Below are positions 51,248 to 60,343 of a DNA stretch of 64,000 bases, in pieces (positions within the stretch are counted from its first letter, which is position 1; every line of letters begins with the position of its first letter). Source of the DNA: Saprospiraceae bacterium (GTDB lineage Bacteria; Bacteroidota; Bacteroidia; Chitinophagales; Saprospiraceae); NCBI GenBank assembly GCA_026129545.1, contig JAHCHX010000001.1, forward strand, positions 1,735,501 to 1,799,500, given 5' to 3'. Under the pieces are notes generated by a model. That model was not told the origin of the DNA. It did not search any database and saw nothing but the letters and a program-made list of their open reading frames with translations. The position numbers were made by a program, and so were the translations under genes.

Positions 51248-51850
51248 ATGCGCAAAATGCTTTGGATACTCGCAGCCGCGCTGTTGCTTCTTGGCGCAGC
51301 CGCCTTCACCTACAACTCCATTCGCAGCAAAACCCTCGCCCGTCCCATGCAAACAACCGTTGCAGATTCTACCAAAACTTCTTTCTACAGTTTCACCGTC
51401 AACTCGTTGGACGGTCAGCCCGTCTCCTTCGAGCAATTTCGCGGAAAAAAAATTATTGTGCTGAACACAGCCTCCGAGTGCGGCTACACGCCTCAGTACG
51501 CCGATTGGGAGAAATTTTATGCCGAAAGCAAAGACCAAGTCGTGGTGCTGGGTTTCCCATGCAACGACTTTGGCGGTCAGGAACCCGGCTCGGCGGAGGA
51601 CATCAAAAGTTTCTGTCAAAAAAACTATGGGGTGACGTTCCCGATGTTTGAAAAAGTAGCAGTGAAAGGCGCGGACAAATCGCCCGTCTATCAGTGGCTG
51701 ACCGACCCCGCGCAAAACGGCTGGAACAGCCAGGAGCCGTCGTGGAACTTTTGCAAATACGTCCTCGATGAGCAGGGCAATCTCACCCATTTTTTCGCTT
51801 CCAAAATAAAGCCCAGTAGCGAGGAATTTCTGAAAGCCATGGGGATGTGA
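51248..51850 (+). CDS. glutathione peroxidase-family thiol peroxidase, membrane-anchored
   Basis: 200 residues. An N-terminal hydrophobic segment (KMLWILAAALLLLGAAAFTY) anchors or exports it. The peroxidase domain has the catalytic Cys in NTASECGYTPQY (Cys where vertebrate enzymes have Sec), GFPCNDFGGQEPG and the Trp-Asn of WNFCKYVLD. Cys in FPCNDF could be the resolving residue, so thioredoxin rather than glutathione is the likely reductant. It reduces peroxides outside the cytosol. The Met at residue 1 or 4 could be the start. Confidence 0.92.
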   Translation: MRKMLWILAAALLLLGAAAFTYNSIRSKTLARPMQTTVADSTKTSFYSFTVNSLDGQPVSFEQFRGKKIIVLNTASECGYTPQYADWEKFYAESKDQVVVLGFPCNDFGGQEPGSAEDIKSFCQKNYGVTFPMFEKVAVKGADKSPVYQWLTDPAQNGWNSQEPSWNFCKYVLDEQGNLTHFFASKIKPSSEEFLKAMGM

Positions 51851-51851
51851 A

Positions 51852-51950
51852 GGGGTGTTAGGGGTCATTAAGGGTCATTAGGGGTCATTGAAAAATAGCA
51901 AAAATGACCCTTAATGACCCTCAATGACCCCTAATGACCCCTGATTACCC
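51852..51950. terminator. iteron-built bidirectional palindrome
   Basis: Three tandem AGGGGTCATTA-like units are followed, after an A-rich loop (GAAAAATAGCAAA), by four AATGACCCCT-like units in the opposite sense. The two blocks pair over about 30 bases. It exactly fills the gap between the convergent peroxidase and pirin genes, so a bidirectional terminator is likely, but construction from 10-11-bp repeats is unusual. Confidence 0.65.
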
Positions 51951-52700
51951 TACTCTCCTCAACTGCCCATACGTCCGGTAGCCGGGGTTTTCGGGCGAAG
52001 CGATGATGAAGACTTTGGCACCTGAGAGGGTCTGAAGTTCGATGTTCGAAGCATCCGTGATTTGCACAAAATCCGACTCTTTGGCATCCTCACCGTTGAA
52101 CAAAGCCTCGCCTTCAATGACGTAGGCCGAGTAGATTTTCCCTTTTTCGGCAGGCAGTGAATAGGAGCCGTTTTCCATTTCAATTTGAAGAACCTCTACG
52201 CCCGGCGTGTCCATGCGAAACGGGCTGCCAGCGCCGACGAGCGTTTTTACCGTCGCGTCGTTCACCGTTTTCACTGGAAAATCAGCAGATTTGTAGTCAT
52301 CGTAGGTGGCGGGTTTTTCGAGGGTTTTGCTCAAATCTGGGTCGAACCAGATTTGGAAAATCTCGCCGTCTTTGGCAAGAAATTCAGAATGACTGATGCC
52401 GTTACCGGCTCGGATGATTTGCACATCGCCTGCTTTCAAAGGTCGCCATTCTTTCAGTTTGGTGTCGTAGTGGCGGATTTCGCCTTTCAGGACAAAGGAA
52501 CAGATTTCGAAACCCTGGTGCGGGTGCAGCCCGATGGTGCTGTCGGTCACGGCTTTTGCGTGCGCCCAATAAAAAAGGTTGGAATAAGGCCGCACACTCG
52601 AATGGTCTTGCGGGAAGCCAATGGGTTTGTTCTCAACAATCTCGCCGCCATTGAAAGCGCCGTAGCCTTGTTGTTCTTTCGGAATGATTCGGACAGGCAT
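51945..52700 (-). CDS. pirin-family cupin protein
   Basis: 251 residues. The pirin N-terminal cupin has HPHQGFEICSFVLKGEIRHYD (His ligands in H-P-H and a later Glu), VQIIRAGNGISHSEF, and IFQIWFDPDLS; the C-terminal cupin includes VYEGEALFNGE-like VIEGEALFNGED. Pirins of bacteria can act as quercetin dioxygenases or redox-linked regulators. Cytosolic; function here unassigned. The start MPVRIIPKEQQGYG fits homologs. Confidence 0.88.
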   Translation of the reverse strand: MPVRIIPKEQQGYGAFNGGEIVENKPIGFPQDHSSVRPYSNLFYWAHAKAVTDSTIGLHPHQGFEICSFVLKGEIRHYDTKLKEWRPLKAGDVQIIRAGNGISHSEFLAKDGEIFQIWFDPDLSKTLEKPATYDDYKSADFPVKTVNDATVKTLVGAGSPFRMDTPGVEVLQIEMENGSYSLPAEKGKIYSAYVIEGEALFNGEDAKESDFVQITDASNIELQTLSGAKVFIIASPENPGYRTYGQLRRVG

Positions 52701-52782
52701 GACTTTGTTGTTTAAAAATTTAGGATTAAAACACTTAAATCAATGTTTGGTTTTTCAAAAAATTCTGTTCCGAACGAATCCT

Positions 52783-52790
52783 TACTTTTG
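52783..52790 (+). promoter_or_regulatory. candidate -7 box of mtgA
   Basis: TACTTTTG, a full match to TAnnTTTG, about 40 bases before the chosen ATG. Confidence 0.45.
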
Positions 52791-52831
52791 CCCGCCACAT
52801 CACCACTTTGCCTGTGAATTTCATTGCCCGA

Positions 52832-53608
52832 ATGCTCCGACGCTGGTACCGCTCCATCCCTCGAGATGAAAGCGGCAAACTCCTGTGGGGCAAATACTTC
52901 CGACGCTTGTTGCTCCGGCTGACGCTGTGGTTTTTCGGCCTCACTATTGGATTCACGCTGCTCTACGCCGTCGTGCCGGTGCCGCTCACGCCCTTGATGC
53001 TTATTCGATGCTGGGAACAAGCTTGGGACGGCGACCGCAGCGTGCGCCTGCGCCACCAATGGGTTCCGCTCGATGCGCTATCGCCCCATCTCCAGCTCGC
53101 CGTTGTTTGCTCTGAAGACCAGTATTTTCTTGAACACACGGGTTTTGACTTTCAAGCAATCGAAAAAGCGTACACCCACAATAAAACCCACAAACGCAAG
53201 CGCGGCGCTAGCACCATAAGCCAACAAACAGCCAAAAACGTGTTCCTCTGGCCCAAACGCTCTTGGCTGCGAAAGGGATTGGAAGTGTATTTCACTTTCC
53301 TCATAGAGACCTTGTGGAGCAAACAACGCATCATGACCGTGTATCTCAACAGTATTGAATTCGGCGATGGCATCTACGGCGCGGAGGCTGCGGCCAAATA
53401 TTTTTTTGGTAAAAATGCCGCACAACTCAACCGCCAAGAATCCGCCCTGCTCGCAGCCGTGCTGCCCAACCCTATTGTCAGAAAGGTGGAAAAACCTTCC
53501 GCGGAAGTGCGCGAGCGTCAGCTTTGGGTGCTTGGGCAAATGCGTATGTGGGGCGGCAAAATTGACTACGAAGAACCCAACACGCCCAAAAAACCGGGAA
53601 ACAAATAG
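52832..53608 (+). CDS. mtgA: monofunctional peptidoglycan glycosyltransferase
   Basis: 258 residues, a GT51 enzyme polymerising lipid II into glycan chains. One membrane span (about 24-48, LLLRLTLWFFGLTIGFTLLYAV) precedes the catalytic domain: VVCSEDQYFLEHTGFDF with the catalytic Glu, KRGASTISQQTAKNVFLWP, and IMTVYLNSIEFGDGIYGAEAA. No transpeptidase domain follows, so it is monofunctional. Starts at 52808 (TTG) or 52814 (GTG) are also possible. It precedes the TMTC-like gene by 21 bases. Confidence 0.93.
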   Translation: MLRRWYRSIPRDESGKLLWGKYFRRLLLRLTLWFFGLTIGFTLLYAVVPVPLTPLMLIRCWEQAWDGDRSVRLRHQWVPLDALSPHLQLAVVCSEDQYFLEHTGFDFQAIEKAYTHNKTHKRKRGASTISQQTAKNVFLWPKRSWLRKGLEVYFTFLIETLWSKQRIMTVYLNSIEFGDGIYGAEAAAKYFFGKNAAQLNRQESALLAAVLPNPIVRKVEKPSAEVRERQLWVLGQMRMWGGKIDYEEPNTPKKPGNK

Positions 53609-53629
53609 ACGCGCTCCCTACCAGAAATT

Positions 53630-55639
53630 ATGGCAAAGAAAAATAAGAAAGCAGCCTCTGCGCCTGCTCCTCCGTCGGTAAAAACACCCGCTGTGGCCAA
53701 AGCCACCGTCGCGGTCGGAACCTCCTTGTTCGAGCGCCCGTGGTTGCCACAATTGATATTGGTAGCCGCAGTCGTGGCGGTCTATGCCGCCTCGCTTGAC
53801 AATGGGCTGGTTTTTTTCGACGACGACAAGGCCATTCTTTACAACCACACCCTGCAAAATCCATCACTCGCCAAGTTCTTCTCTGGCCAAAATCTCGGCA
53901 TGTACGCCCCGCTTTCGTGGATGGCCTATTGGGTCGGCAGCCTCATTTCGGGGCAAGAGGCGTGGGGCTATCACTTGCTCAGCCTCGTCCTTCATGCACT
54001 CAACGCGACGCTGGTATTCACCCTACTCAAGCAACTGACCAACAAACACTGGGCAGCGTTTTTCGCGGCATTGTTGTTTGCCGTGCATCCCGTGCAAGTG
54101 GAAGCCGTGAGCTGGGCCGCCGCGCTGAGCACCGTCCTGTTTTCCACGTTTTATCTCTGTAGCGTGCTGGCATATCTGCACTGGCGACGCTCCTCCGCCA
54201 CAACCTGGATTGGCTTGTCGCTCCTGGCGTTTGCGGCTGCCTGTTTGTCGAAATCCGCCGCCGTCACGTTGCCACTCGTACTCGTTGCGATAGATTATTA
54301 TTTGAGCTGGAAAAACCAATTGGGGAAATCTTGGCTAAGTAAAGTCCCGTATTTTGCCATCGCACTTGCTTTCGGCCTCTACACTTTTGTGACGCGGGAG
54401 CAAGAAGGTCACGACATTGAGGCCACCTCAGCAGCTTTCACCGCGCTCGACCGTTTTTTCATGGTGTGCCAAACCCTTTTGTTCTACCCCGTGAAAATGC
54501 TTTTGCCTTTTGGGTTTTCCATTTCATACCCCTTTGTCAAAATAGGCGGCGCATGGGATTGGACGTACTATGCTGCGCCGCTTGTGCTCATTGCGCTTGC
54601 TTTTTTTGTTTGGAAAAAATGGCGCGACCAACCCAATCTGCTGCTTGGCGTGGGGCTTTATCTGTTGCCGCTTGCGGTGATGCTGCCCTTCCGAACGGTG
54701 GGCAGCTTCGAACTCCGCTCCGACCGATACGTTTACCTTTCCTGCGTGGGCCTGTTCTTCATAGCAGGTGTTTTTTTGGAAAAAACAAAAGCGCAAATCC
54801 GCAATGGCATCATGGTGGCGCTGGCCGCCGTGTTAGGCTTTCTTGCGTTCAAACAAACAGCCGTCTGGGAAAATGGCGTGGCCCTATTCAATAATTGCAC
54901 GGAAAAAACACCCGAATCGGCGCTTTGCCAGTGCAATTTGGCCTACAACCAACTGCTCGGTCTCGATTTTCAGGGGGCCATCCGGCACTACTCCGAGGCG
55001 CTGAAATACGACCCTACCACCATAGAGGCCTACAACGGCCGCGGGCAAGCGTATTTTCAGATGCGGCAAATACCCGAAGCATTCGAAGACTTCAACAATG
55101 CCATCAAGGCCGGGCTGTCGTCTCCGAAGCTCTTCCTCAATCGCGGCAAATGCCATGTGATGCTCAATCGCCCGAAAGAGGCCATCCCCGATTTGACACG
55201 CAGTCTCGAACTGGAGCCAAAATCTGCGGAGGCGCACTATTTCCGCGCGTTTGCCCGCGAAAAAACCGGCGACCCGGAAAACGCGATACGCGATTACGGC
55301 AGCGCCATTCAACTGAACCCCAACTATGTGGAAGCATTGGTCAATCGTGGCCTGCTGCGATACACCGCAGGCCAACTCAAAGAGGCCATCACCGATTATT
55401 CGGAGGCGTTGAAAACGGCTGCCCAACAGGTGCAACCGATGATTCTGAACAACCGGGCCAACGCCTATCTGCAAGCGGGCCAACTCAACGAAGCACTCGA
55501 CGACGTGAACAGGGCGTTGGCCGTCAATCCCCAATACCCGAGGGCCTATCAGACTCGAAGCGCTGTTTACAACAAACTCGGCCAACCAGCCAAGGCACAG
55601 GCAGACTTGCAGGTAGCGCAACAAATGACGGGACGTTGA
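53630..55639 (+). CDS. TMTC-like membrane protein with TPR repeats
   Basis: 669 residues. A Lys/Ala/Pro-rich cytosolic tail (about 1-25) precedes some ten hydrophobic segments (about 40-420). Loop motifs include YAASLDNGLVFFDDDKAILYN, with acidic residues where GT-C enzymes hold their catalytic Asp, and LLFAVHPVQVEAVSWAAALS. From about 430 on it has six or so TPRs (PTTIEAYNGRGQAYFQMRQI, PKSAEAHYFRAFAREKTGDP). Eukaryotic TMTC proteins with this order are O-mannosyltransferases; bacterial ones are uncharacterised. A transferase acting on exported proteins is a reasonable inference. Confidence 0.82.
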   Translation: MAKKNKKAASAPAPPSVKTPAVAKATVAVGTSLFERPWLPQLILVAAVVAVYAASLDNGLVFFDDDKAILYNHTLQNPSLAKFFSGQNLGMYAPLSWMAYWVGSLISGQEAWGYHLLSLVLHALNATLVFTLLKQLTNKHWAAFFAALLFAVHPVQVEAVSWAAALSTVLFSTFYLCSVLAYLHWRRSSATTWIGLSLLAFAAACLSKSAAVTLPLVLVAIDYYLSWKNQLGKSWLSKVPYFAIALAFGLYTFVTREQEGHDIEATSAAFTALDRFFMVCQTLLFYPVKMLLPFGFSISYPFVKIGGAWDWTYYAAPLVLIALAFFVWKKWRDQPNLLLGVGLYLLPLAVMLPFRTVGSFELRSDRYVYLSCVGLFFIAGVFLEKTKAQIRNGIMVALAAVLGFLAFKQTAVWENGVALFNNCTEKTPESALCQCNLAYNQLLGLDFQGAIRHYSEALKYDPTTIEAYNGRGQAYFQMRQIPEAFEDFNNAIKAGLSSPKLFLNRGKCHVMLNRPKEAIPDLTRSLELEPKSAEAHYFRAFAREKTGDPENAIRDYGSAIQLNPNYVEALVNRGLLRYTAGQLKEAITDYSEALKTAAQQVQPMILNNRANAYLQAGQLNEALDDVNRALAVNPQYPRAYQTRSAVYNKLGQPAKAQADLQVAQQMTGR

Positions 55640-55699
55640 GCGGGTCGGTTGGAAAACAAAAAGCGATAGGCACTCAACCGCCTCACGCATTTGGGCTTT

Positions 55700-55780
55700 C
55701 ACACTTCGCACCGCCAAGTTTTGAGCACGGTGAAAAGCGCAATCTGTTCAAAACCACGACATCAATCACGGACATCTGAC
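55700..55780 (+). repeat. dispersed ~82-bp element, copy A
   Basis: Aligns with the minus strand of 37015-37096, sharing GCAATCTGTTCAAAACCA exactly, then CATCAATCA. It lies in the 268-base gap after the TPR gene. The rest of this gap shows no gene. Confidence 0.65.
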
Positions 55781-55855
55781 TAGTATCGACAAATCAAGGT
55801 GTACTTTCGGCATTGAATAGTTTGTTAACCTACCAATGGGTGTGGGGTGCATTGC

Positions 55856-55863
55856 TATTTTTG
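55856..55863 (+). promoter_or_regulatory. candidate -7 box of the amidohydrolase-fold gene
   Basis: TATTTTTG, a full match to TAnnTTTG, 45 bases before the ATG. Confidence 0.4.
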
Positions 55864-55907
55864 CCGCTCATTTTCAAAAAAAATCGGCTCTGCCCTGACT
55901 TTTTCTC

Positions 55908-57143
55908 ATGAAGAAAGCGCTACTTCCCTTCTTGTTTTTTGCCCTGATTTTGCCCACTGTTTACGCTCAAAAAAACTACGAGTTGACAAACGGCAGCTGG
56001 TACAACGGCAAAGATTTTACGCCCGGCACTTGGTATGTGACAAATGGCTTGCTCAGCAAAAAAGCACCCGCAAAAGTTGATTCGGTCGTTGATTTGCTCA
56101 ATCGTTATGTCATACCACCCATGGGCGACGTGTTCTGCTCAAACGTGGCCGACAACCCTTCGGCAGCCAACATGGTAAAAATCTACACCGATGAAGGCTC
56201 TTTCTATCTTCAAATCCTTTCCAACACGCAAGAGGGACGCGCCAAAACACAGACCTTGCTCAACAAACCCGGCGCACCCGATGCGGTTTTTGCCAACGGC
56301 GGCATCACTTGCACCCTGGGTTTCCCTTTCGTCAAATACGAGGCTCCCGCGCAGGGTTTCCGCAACCCAGAGGCCATCGCTCAGAATTACGAATCGCTCC
56401 GCGCCTCCAGCAAGATGCTCGGCGATGGGTATTGGTTCATTGACAGCAAACAAACCCTCGACAAGAACTGGGAAAAAATAATGACCCAAAAACCCGGTGT
56501 CATTTCAATATACCTGCTTGATAGCCAGCGTAGTGGCGGCAAAGAAAACAGGGGGCTTACCCCCGATGTGGCCAAGGCCGTCGTCAAAAAAGCCCACAAG
56601 GCCAAACTGCCCGTGTGGGCCCATGTGGAGACCGTCGAGGACGTTCGACTCGGCCTCAAACTCGGTGTGGATGGCTTCGCCAATCTTCCCGGCCACAATT
56701 GGGACGGCACCGGCGACGTAAAGCAATACGAGCTCACTGATGCCGACTTACAACTCTTGGCAAAGAAAAAAACGGCCGTAGCCACTTTGTTCTCTCACGC
56801 GCAATCAGCCACACCGCGCCCAGCCGTGCAGAATTTCCACACCAACACCCTCAAGCGCCTTTTCAGCAACAAAGTGAACGTGGTGCTTGGCTCCGACGAC
56901 CCGCAACGCGGCGGCAGAGCCGAACTCAACTACTGGCACCTACTTGGCGGCCTCGATGAGGCAAGTGTCTTGAAAACCCTCTGCGAAAACACCCCGCGAG
57001 CCATTTTTCCCAAGCGAAAAATCGGCAAAATCGAGGAGGGCTACGAAGCCAGTTTTCTAGTGCTCAACGACAACCCGCTGACCAATATCCTCAAGGTGCG
57101 CGCCTCCGCTTTCAAAATGAAAAACGGGCAGTGGGTGAAATAA
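55908..57143 (+). CDS. amidohydrolase-fold protein lacking the first metal-binding His pair
   Basis: 411 residues with a signal peptide ending PTVYAQK. The family layout is recognisable: small N-terminal beta domain, NRYVIPPMG at about 65, LPVWAHVETVEDVRLGLKLG, VDGFANLPGHNWDG, NVVLGSDDPQ near residue 328, and KIEEGYEASFLVLNDNPL at the end. Relatives carry a His-x-His directly after the PP-x-G segment; here it is GDVFCSN. The later His, His and Asp remain. It may bind one metal or none and could be a pseudoenzyme or use an altered reaction. Periplasmic. Confidence 0.75.
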   Translation: MKKALLPFLFFALILPTVYAQKNYELTNGSWYNGKDFTPGTWYVTNGLLSKKAPAKVDSVVDLLNRYVIPPMGDVFCSNVADNPSAANMVKIYTDEGSFYLQILSNTQEGRAKTQTLLNKPGAPDAVFANGGITCTLGFPFVKYEAPAQGFRNPEAIAQNYESLRASSKMLGDGYWFIDSKQTLDKNWEKIMTQKPGVISIYLLDSQRSGGKENRGLTPDVAKAVVKKAHKAKLPVWAHVETVEDVRLGLKLGVDGFANLPGHNWDGTGDVKQYELTDADLQLLAKKKTAVATLFSHAQSATPRPAVQNFHTNTLKRLFSNKVNVVLGSDDPQRGGRAELNYWHLLGGLDEASVLKTLCENTPRAIFPKRKIGKIEEGYEASFLVLNDNPLTNILKVRASAFKMKNGQWVK

Positions 57144-57150
57144 AGAGGAC

Positions 57151-57218
57151 TTTTGACGGGATTGACAGGGCACCCCGATTCAAAACGGGCGTGAAAAAAC
57201 CTGCCAATCCCGTCAAAA
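57151..57218. terminator. inverted repeat after the amidohydrolase-fold gene
   Basis: Arms TTTTGACGGGATTGACAGG and CCTGCCAATCCCGTCAAAA (one mismatch) flank a 30-base loop. It starts just after the upstream stop and ends in A-rich sequence. The arm resembles the TTTGACAGGATT arm at 49496, suggesting one repeat family used as terminators. Confidence 0.55.
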
Positions 57219-57353
57219 ACAGTTGTGCGAGACGAGCACACATTCCTCCAAAGAGTGCCTCCTTTTGACAAAAACAATTTGGATGAAGGCGAATCAAAAA
57301 ATAATCCGTTTTTTTCGCCTCGAAATTCTAATCACACTTACACATCATCCACC

Positions 57354-58409
57354 ATGAGGCAATTTTCCAAACCGATTCTGCTGTTCGCCTTCCTAATTCT
57401 GCTCCTCGACCAATCATCCGCCCAAGACCCTCGTTTCTCCCAGTTCTACGCTTCCCCTTGGAACCTCAACCCTGCCATGACAGGGCTTTTCAACGGCCGC
57501 TGGCGCGTCACAGCCAACTACCGCGACCAATGGAGCAGTTTTCTCAACCCCGTGCCGTTCCGTACCTACGCGGCAGCCTTTGACGCGCGTTTTGAAGTAG
57601 GGCGCGACGACTACGCAGCCTTTGGCATCGGTGCCATGCACGACGAGGCCGGCACGGCACGCTTCGTGCAAAACAAGGCACAAATCGGGGGCGCGTTTCT
57701 CAAGCAGCTCACGGGCGGGCGTTATCGCGCGCAAAACTACCTATCGGCAGGTGCCCAACTGGGGTTAGGGCAAAACTCGATTGACTGGAGTCGTTTGTGG
57801 TTCAGCCGTCAATTTGACAGCGCCAACGAACGCCCCAACACCGACCTCTCCAACGGCGAGCCTAACGCCAACGCCAACTCTAAAGCATACCTTGATTTCA
57901 ATGCGGGGCTACTGTGGTATGTGTTGTTTGGCACCGACGGCTTCCTCTATGCCGGAGGCGCCTTGCACCACATCAACTCCCCAGCCATCTCGCTCAACGA
58001 CGACGACCAAGAAACCCTCTATTCGCGCTGGTCGGGTCACGCAGGGGGGCAATTTCCGCTCACCGACAATTTTAGCGCCCTGCCCGGAGTGCTTGTGATG
58101 AAACAAGGCCCTGCCTTTGAAACTGATTTTGGGGTAAACTTTCGCTATTCCAACAATGACTTGAACGAGCTGGCACTCCGTGCGGGCGCGTGGGCAAGGC
58201 TTGGCAACAAATTGGACAGCGGCCTGCAAATGGATGCCATCACCATCGTCGGTATGCTCGAACTCAACCGATGGACACTTGGCCTCAGCTACGACATCAC
58301 CACTTCCAGCCTCACGGCAGCGAACAACTCTCGCGGTGCGTTTGAGATTTCGCTGAGCTACTTCCATCCCGGCGAGCGCCGGGCACGCATCGTCTGTCCG
58401 AATTTTTAA
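57354..58409 (+). CDS. PorP/SprF-family type IX secretion membrane protein
   Basis: 351 residues with a signal peptide (ILLFAFLILLLDQSSAQD). The family's start DPRFSQFYASPWNLNPAMTGLF is unmistakable, followed by outer-membrane beta-strand pattern (WRVTANYRDQWSSFLNPVPF, GGALHHINSPAISLNDD, LGLSYDITTSSLTAANNSRG) and the end FEISLSYFHPGERR. PorP/SprF proteins sit in the outer membrane and help particular T9SS substrates reach the surface. The ATG chosen gives the signal peptide; the longer frame does not. The TlpA-like gene follows after 13 bases. Confidence 0.93.
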   Translation: MRQFSKPILLFAFLILLLDQSSAQDPRFSQFYASPWNLNPAMTGLFNGRWRVTANYRDQWSSFLNPVPFRTYAAAFDARFEVGRDDYAAFGIGAMHDEAGTARFVQNKAQIGGAFLKQLTGGRYRAQNYLSAGAQLGLGQNSIDWSRLWFSRQFDSANERPNTDLSNGEPNANANSKAYLDFNAGLLWYVLFGTDGFLYAGGALHHINSPAISLNDDDQETLYSRWSGHAGGQFPLTDNFSALPGVLVMKQGPAFETDFGVNFRYSNNDLNELALRAGAWARLGNKLDSGLQMDAITIVGMLELNRWTLGLSYDITTSSLTAANNSRGAFEISLSYFHPGERRARIVCPNF

Positions 58410-58422
58410 AATTTCCTTTGCT

Positions 58423-60321
58423 ATGAGAAACCCCCTCCTTCTTTTCGCGTTCCTGCTACCCTGCTCGCTCGCAGCTCAATCAAACTGGGCAAACTTAAAA
58501 ATCACGCCCGCGCAACCCAAGCCCGGAGAAGCGATCCGCATTGAGTACAACTGGCTCGGAGGCCCGTTGAAAGACGCGGAAAAGATTGAAATGCTGGTGT
58601 TGGAATATGTGGAAAAGACCCCCGAATTGAAAGAGTTGGACTTGCGCAGCGAGGGGAATCGCGTCGTTGGCACCTACACCTCACACCCTCAAGCATTGGT
58701 GGCGGGCATCGTGATACAGGCTGGCGAACGGCGCGACAACAACCAGCGCAAAGGCTATTTCATTCAAATGTGCGATGCCTCGAAGCATCCGATGCCGGAG
58801 GCACTTGCCGCACAGGCCGTTCTGTTTTCCGATTGGGGACGCTTGCTCGACTTGGAAAACCAACCCGAATGGGCGCTCGACTGGCTCAATCAAGCCTTCG
58901 TCGCACGCCCCGACTTGAAGAAAAAGTATTTCAATACATACGTCAACGCCACACTGCGAGCCAAACGCGGCGACGACGGCAAGAAAGAGGCGCTGGCAGT
59001 GTTGGAAGAAATGGAAAACAACCCCGGCCTATCGGAAAACGACCTGAACTCGCTCATCAACACCTACAACCGTCTTAAAGAAACGAGCAGAGCTACCGCG
59101 GCGCGAGAAAAATTCAAGTCAAAATTCCCAGACGCTGCCGCCCGCCAAGACCGATTCCGAGCGGCCAGCACGGAGTCCGACCTGAGCAAGCGAGAAGCAT
59201 TGCTGGATGCGTTCAAGAAAGATTTTCCGCCAAAAAACGACGAGGAAAAAAACGCGCTGGAACAGCAGTACGCACAAATACTGGGTCAGTTGGGCGAACA
59301 AAAAAGCTGGCAAGCATTCAGCGCCGTAGCAGCCAAGACTTCTGCCGCGCAGCGTGCCAACGTTTACAACAACATCGCATGGGAATTGGCTGAAAAGGGC
59401 GAGGATTTGGCAATGGCTCAAAAATTGGCCGCCGAAGCCGCCACATGGGCAAAGCGAGAAATCACAGCCCCTACCGATGCCAAGCCCGCGGTTTTGACCA
59501 AAAAAGCATGGGACGACAGGCGCAAGAATACTTACGCCATGTACGCCGACACCTACGCCTACATACTCGACAAGACTGGCGACCCGCTCAAAGCCTCCGA
59601 ATATCAAGCAGAGGCAGTGGCCATCAACGAGTACGGCAACATGGACTTCAATGAGCGTTTCACGGGTTACCTCGAACGCGCAGGCTCGCCCGACCTCCGT
59701 CATCAACTCGAAGGATTCATCCTAAAAGGCGCGGCCAGCGCGAAGATGAAAGCACAGTTCCAGAAAGCATATCTCGCCGAAGACAAATCCAGCACCGGCT
59801 ATGCGGTCTATCTGGCATCGTTGGAGCGCATCGCGCACAACAATCGCAGGGAAGAGTTATTGAAAAAAATGCTCGACGAGCCTGCCCCATCCTTCACGCT
59901 GAAAAACTTGAAAGGCGAAACGGTCAGCCTCGAAAAACTGCGTGGCAAGGTGGTCGTCGTTGACTTTTGGGCAACATGGTGCGGCCCATGCAAAGCGTCT
60001 TTCCCCGGTATGCAGCAGGCTGTGGACAAATATCAGAGCGACCCCAACGTGGCCTTCGTTTTTGTGGACACTTGGGAAAACGTCGCGGAAAAAGAGAAAA
60101 ACGCCAATGAATTTATCAAGAACAACGGATACACTTTCAATGTGTTGATGGACAACGACAACAAAGTGGTCACTTCGTTTGGCGTGTCAGGCATCCCCAC
60201 CAAGTTTGTGGTGGACGGAAAGGGTAAAATCCGCTTCAAAAGCATCGGCTACAGCGGCAGCGCCGATGCACTGGTGGAGGAGTTGAGCCTGATGATTGAA
60301 GCCGCCAAAGCAGCGCCATAA
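58423..60321 (+). CDS. TlpA-like thioredoxin-fold protein with long N-terminal region
   Basis: 632 residues with a signal peptide (LLLFAFLLPCSLAAQSN). Residues about 25-120 look like a beta-sandwich (LKITPAQPKPGEAIRIEYN), and about 130-480 are helical, TPR-like. The C-terminal thioredoxin domain begins near residue 485 (PAPSFTLKNLKGETVSLEKL) and has DFWATWCGPCKASFPGMQQ with the redox Cys pair, plus the cis-Pro in SGIPTKFVVDG. It probably reduces or isomerises disulfides, or supports cytochrome maturation, in the periplasm. Likely in operon with PorP/SprF and maf. Confidence 0.9.
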   Translation: MRNPLLLFAFLLPCSLAAQSNWANLKITPAQPKPGEAIRIEYNWLGGPLKDAEKIEMLVLEYVEKTPELKELDLRSEGNRVVGTYTSHPQALVAGIVIQAGERRDNNQRKGYFIQMCDASKHPMPEALAAQAVLFSDWGRLLDLENQPEWALDWLNQAFVARPDLKKKYFNTYVNATLRAKRGDDGKKEALAVLEEMENNPGLSENDLNSLINTYNRLKETSRATAAREKFKSKFPDAAARQDRFRAASTESDLSKREALLDAFKKDFPPKNDEEKNALEQQYAQILGQLGEQKSWQAFSAVAAKTSAAQRANVYNNIAWELAEKGEDLAMAQKLAAEAATWAKREITAPTDAKPAVLTKKAWDDRRKNTYAMYADTYAYILDKTGDPLKASEYQAEAVAINEYGNMDFNERFTGYLERAGSPDLRHQLEGFILKGAASAKMKAQFQKAYLAEDKSSTGYAVYLASLERIAHNNRREELLKKMLDEPAPSFTLKNLKGETVSLEKLRGKVVVVDFWATWCGPCKASFPGMQQAVDKYQSDPNVAFVFVDTWENVAEKEKNANEFIKNNGYTFNVLMDNDNKVVTSFGVSGIPTKFVVDGKGKIRFKSIGYSGSADALVEELSLMIEAAKAAP

Positions 60322-60343
60322 GCCATAAAGGTTGAATTTTTTG

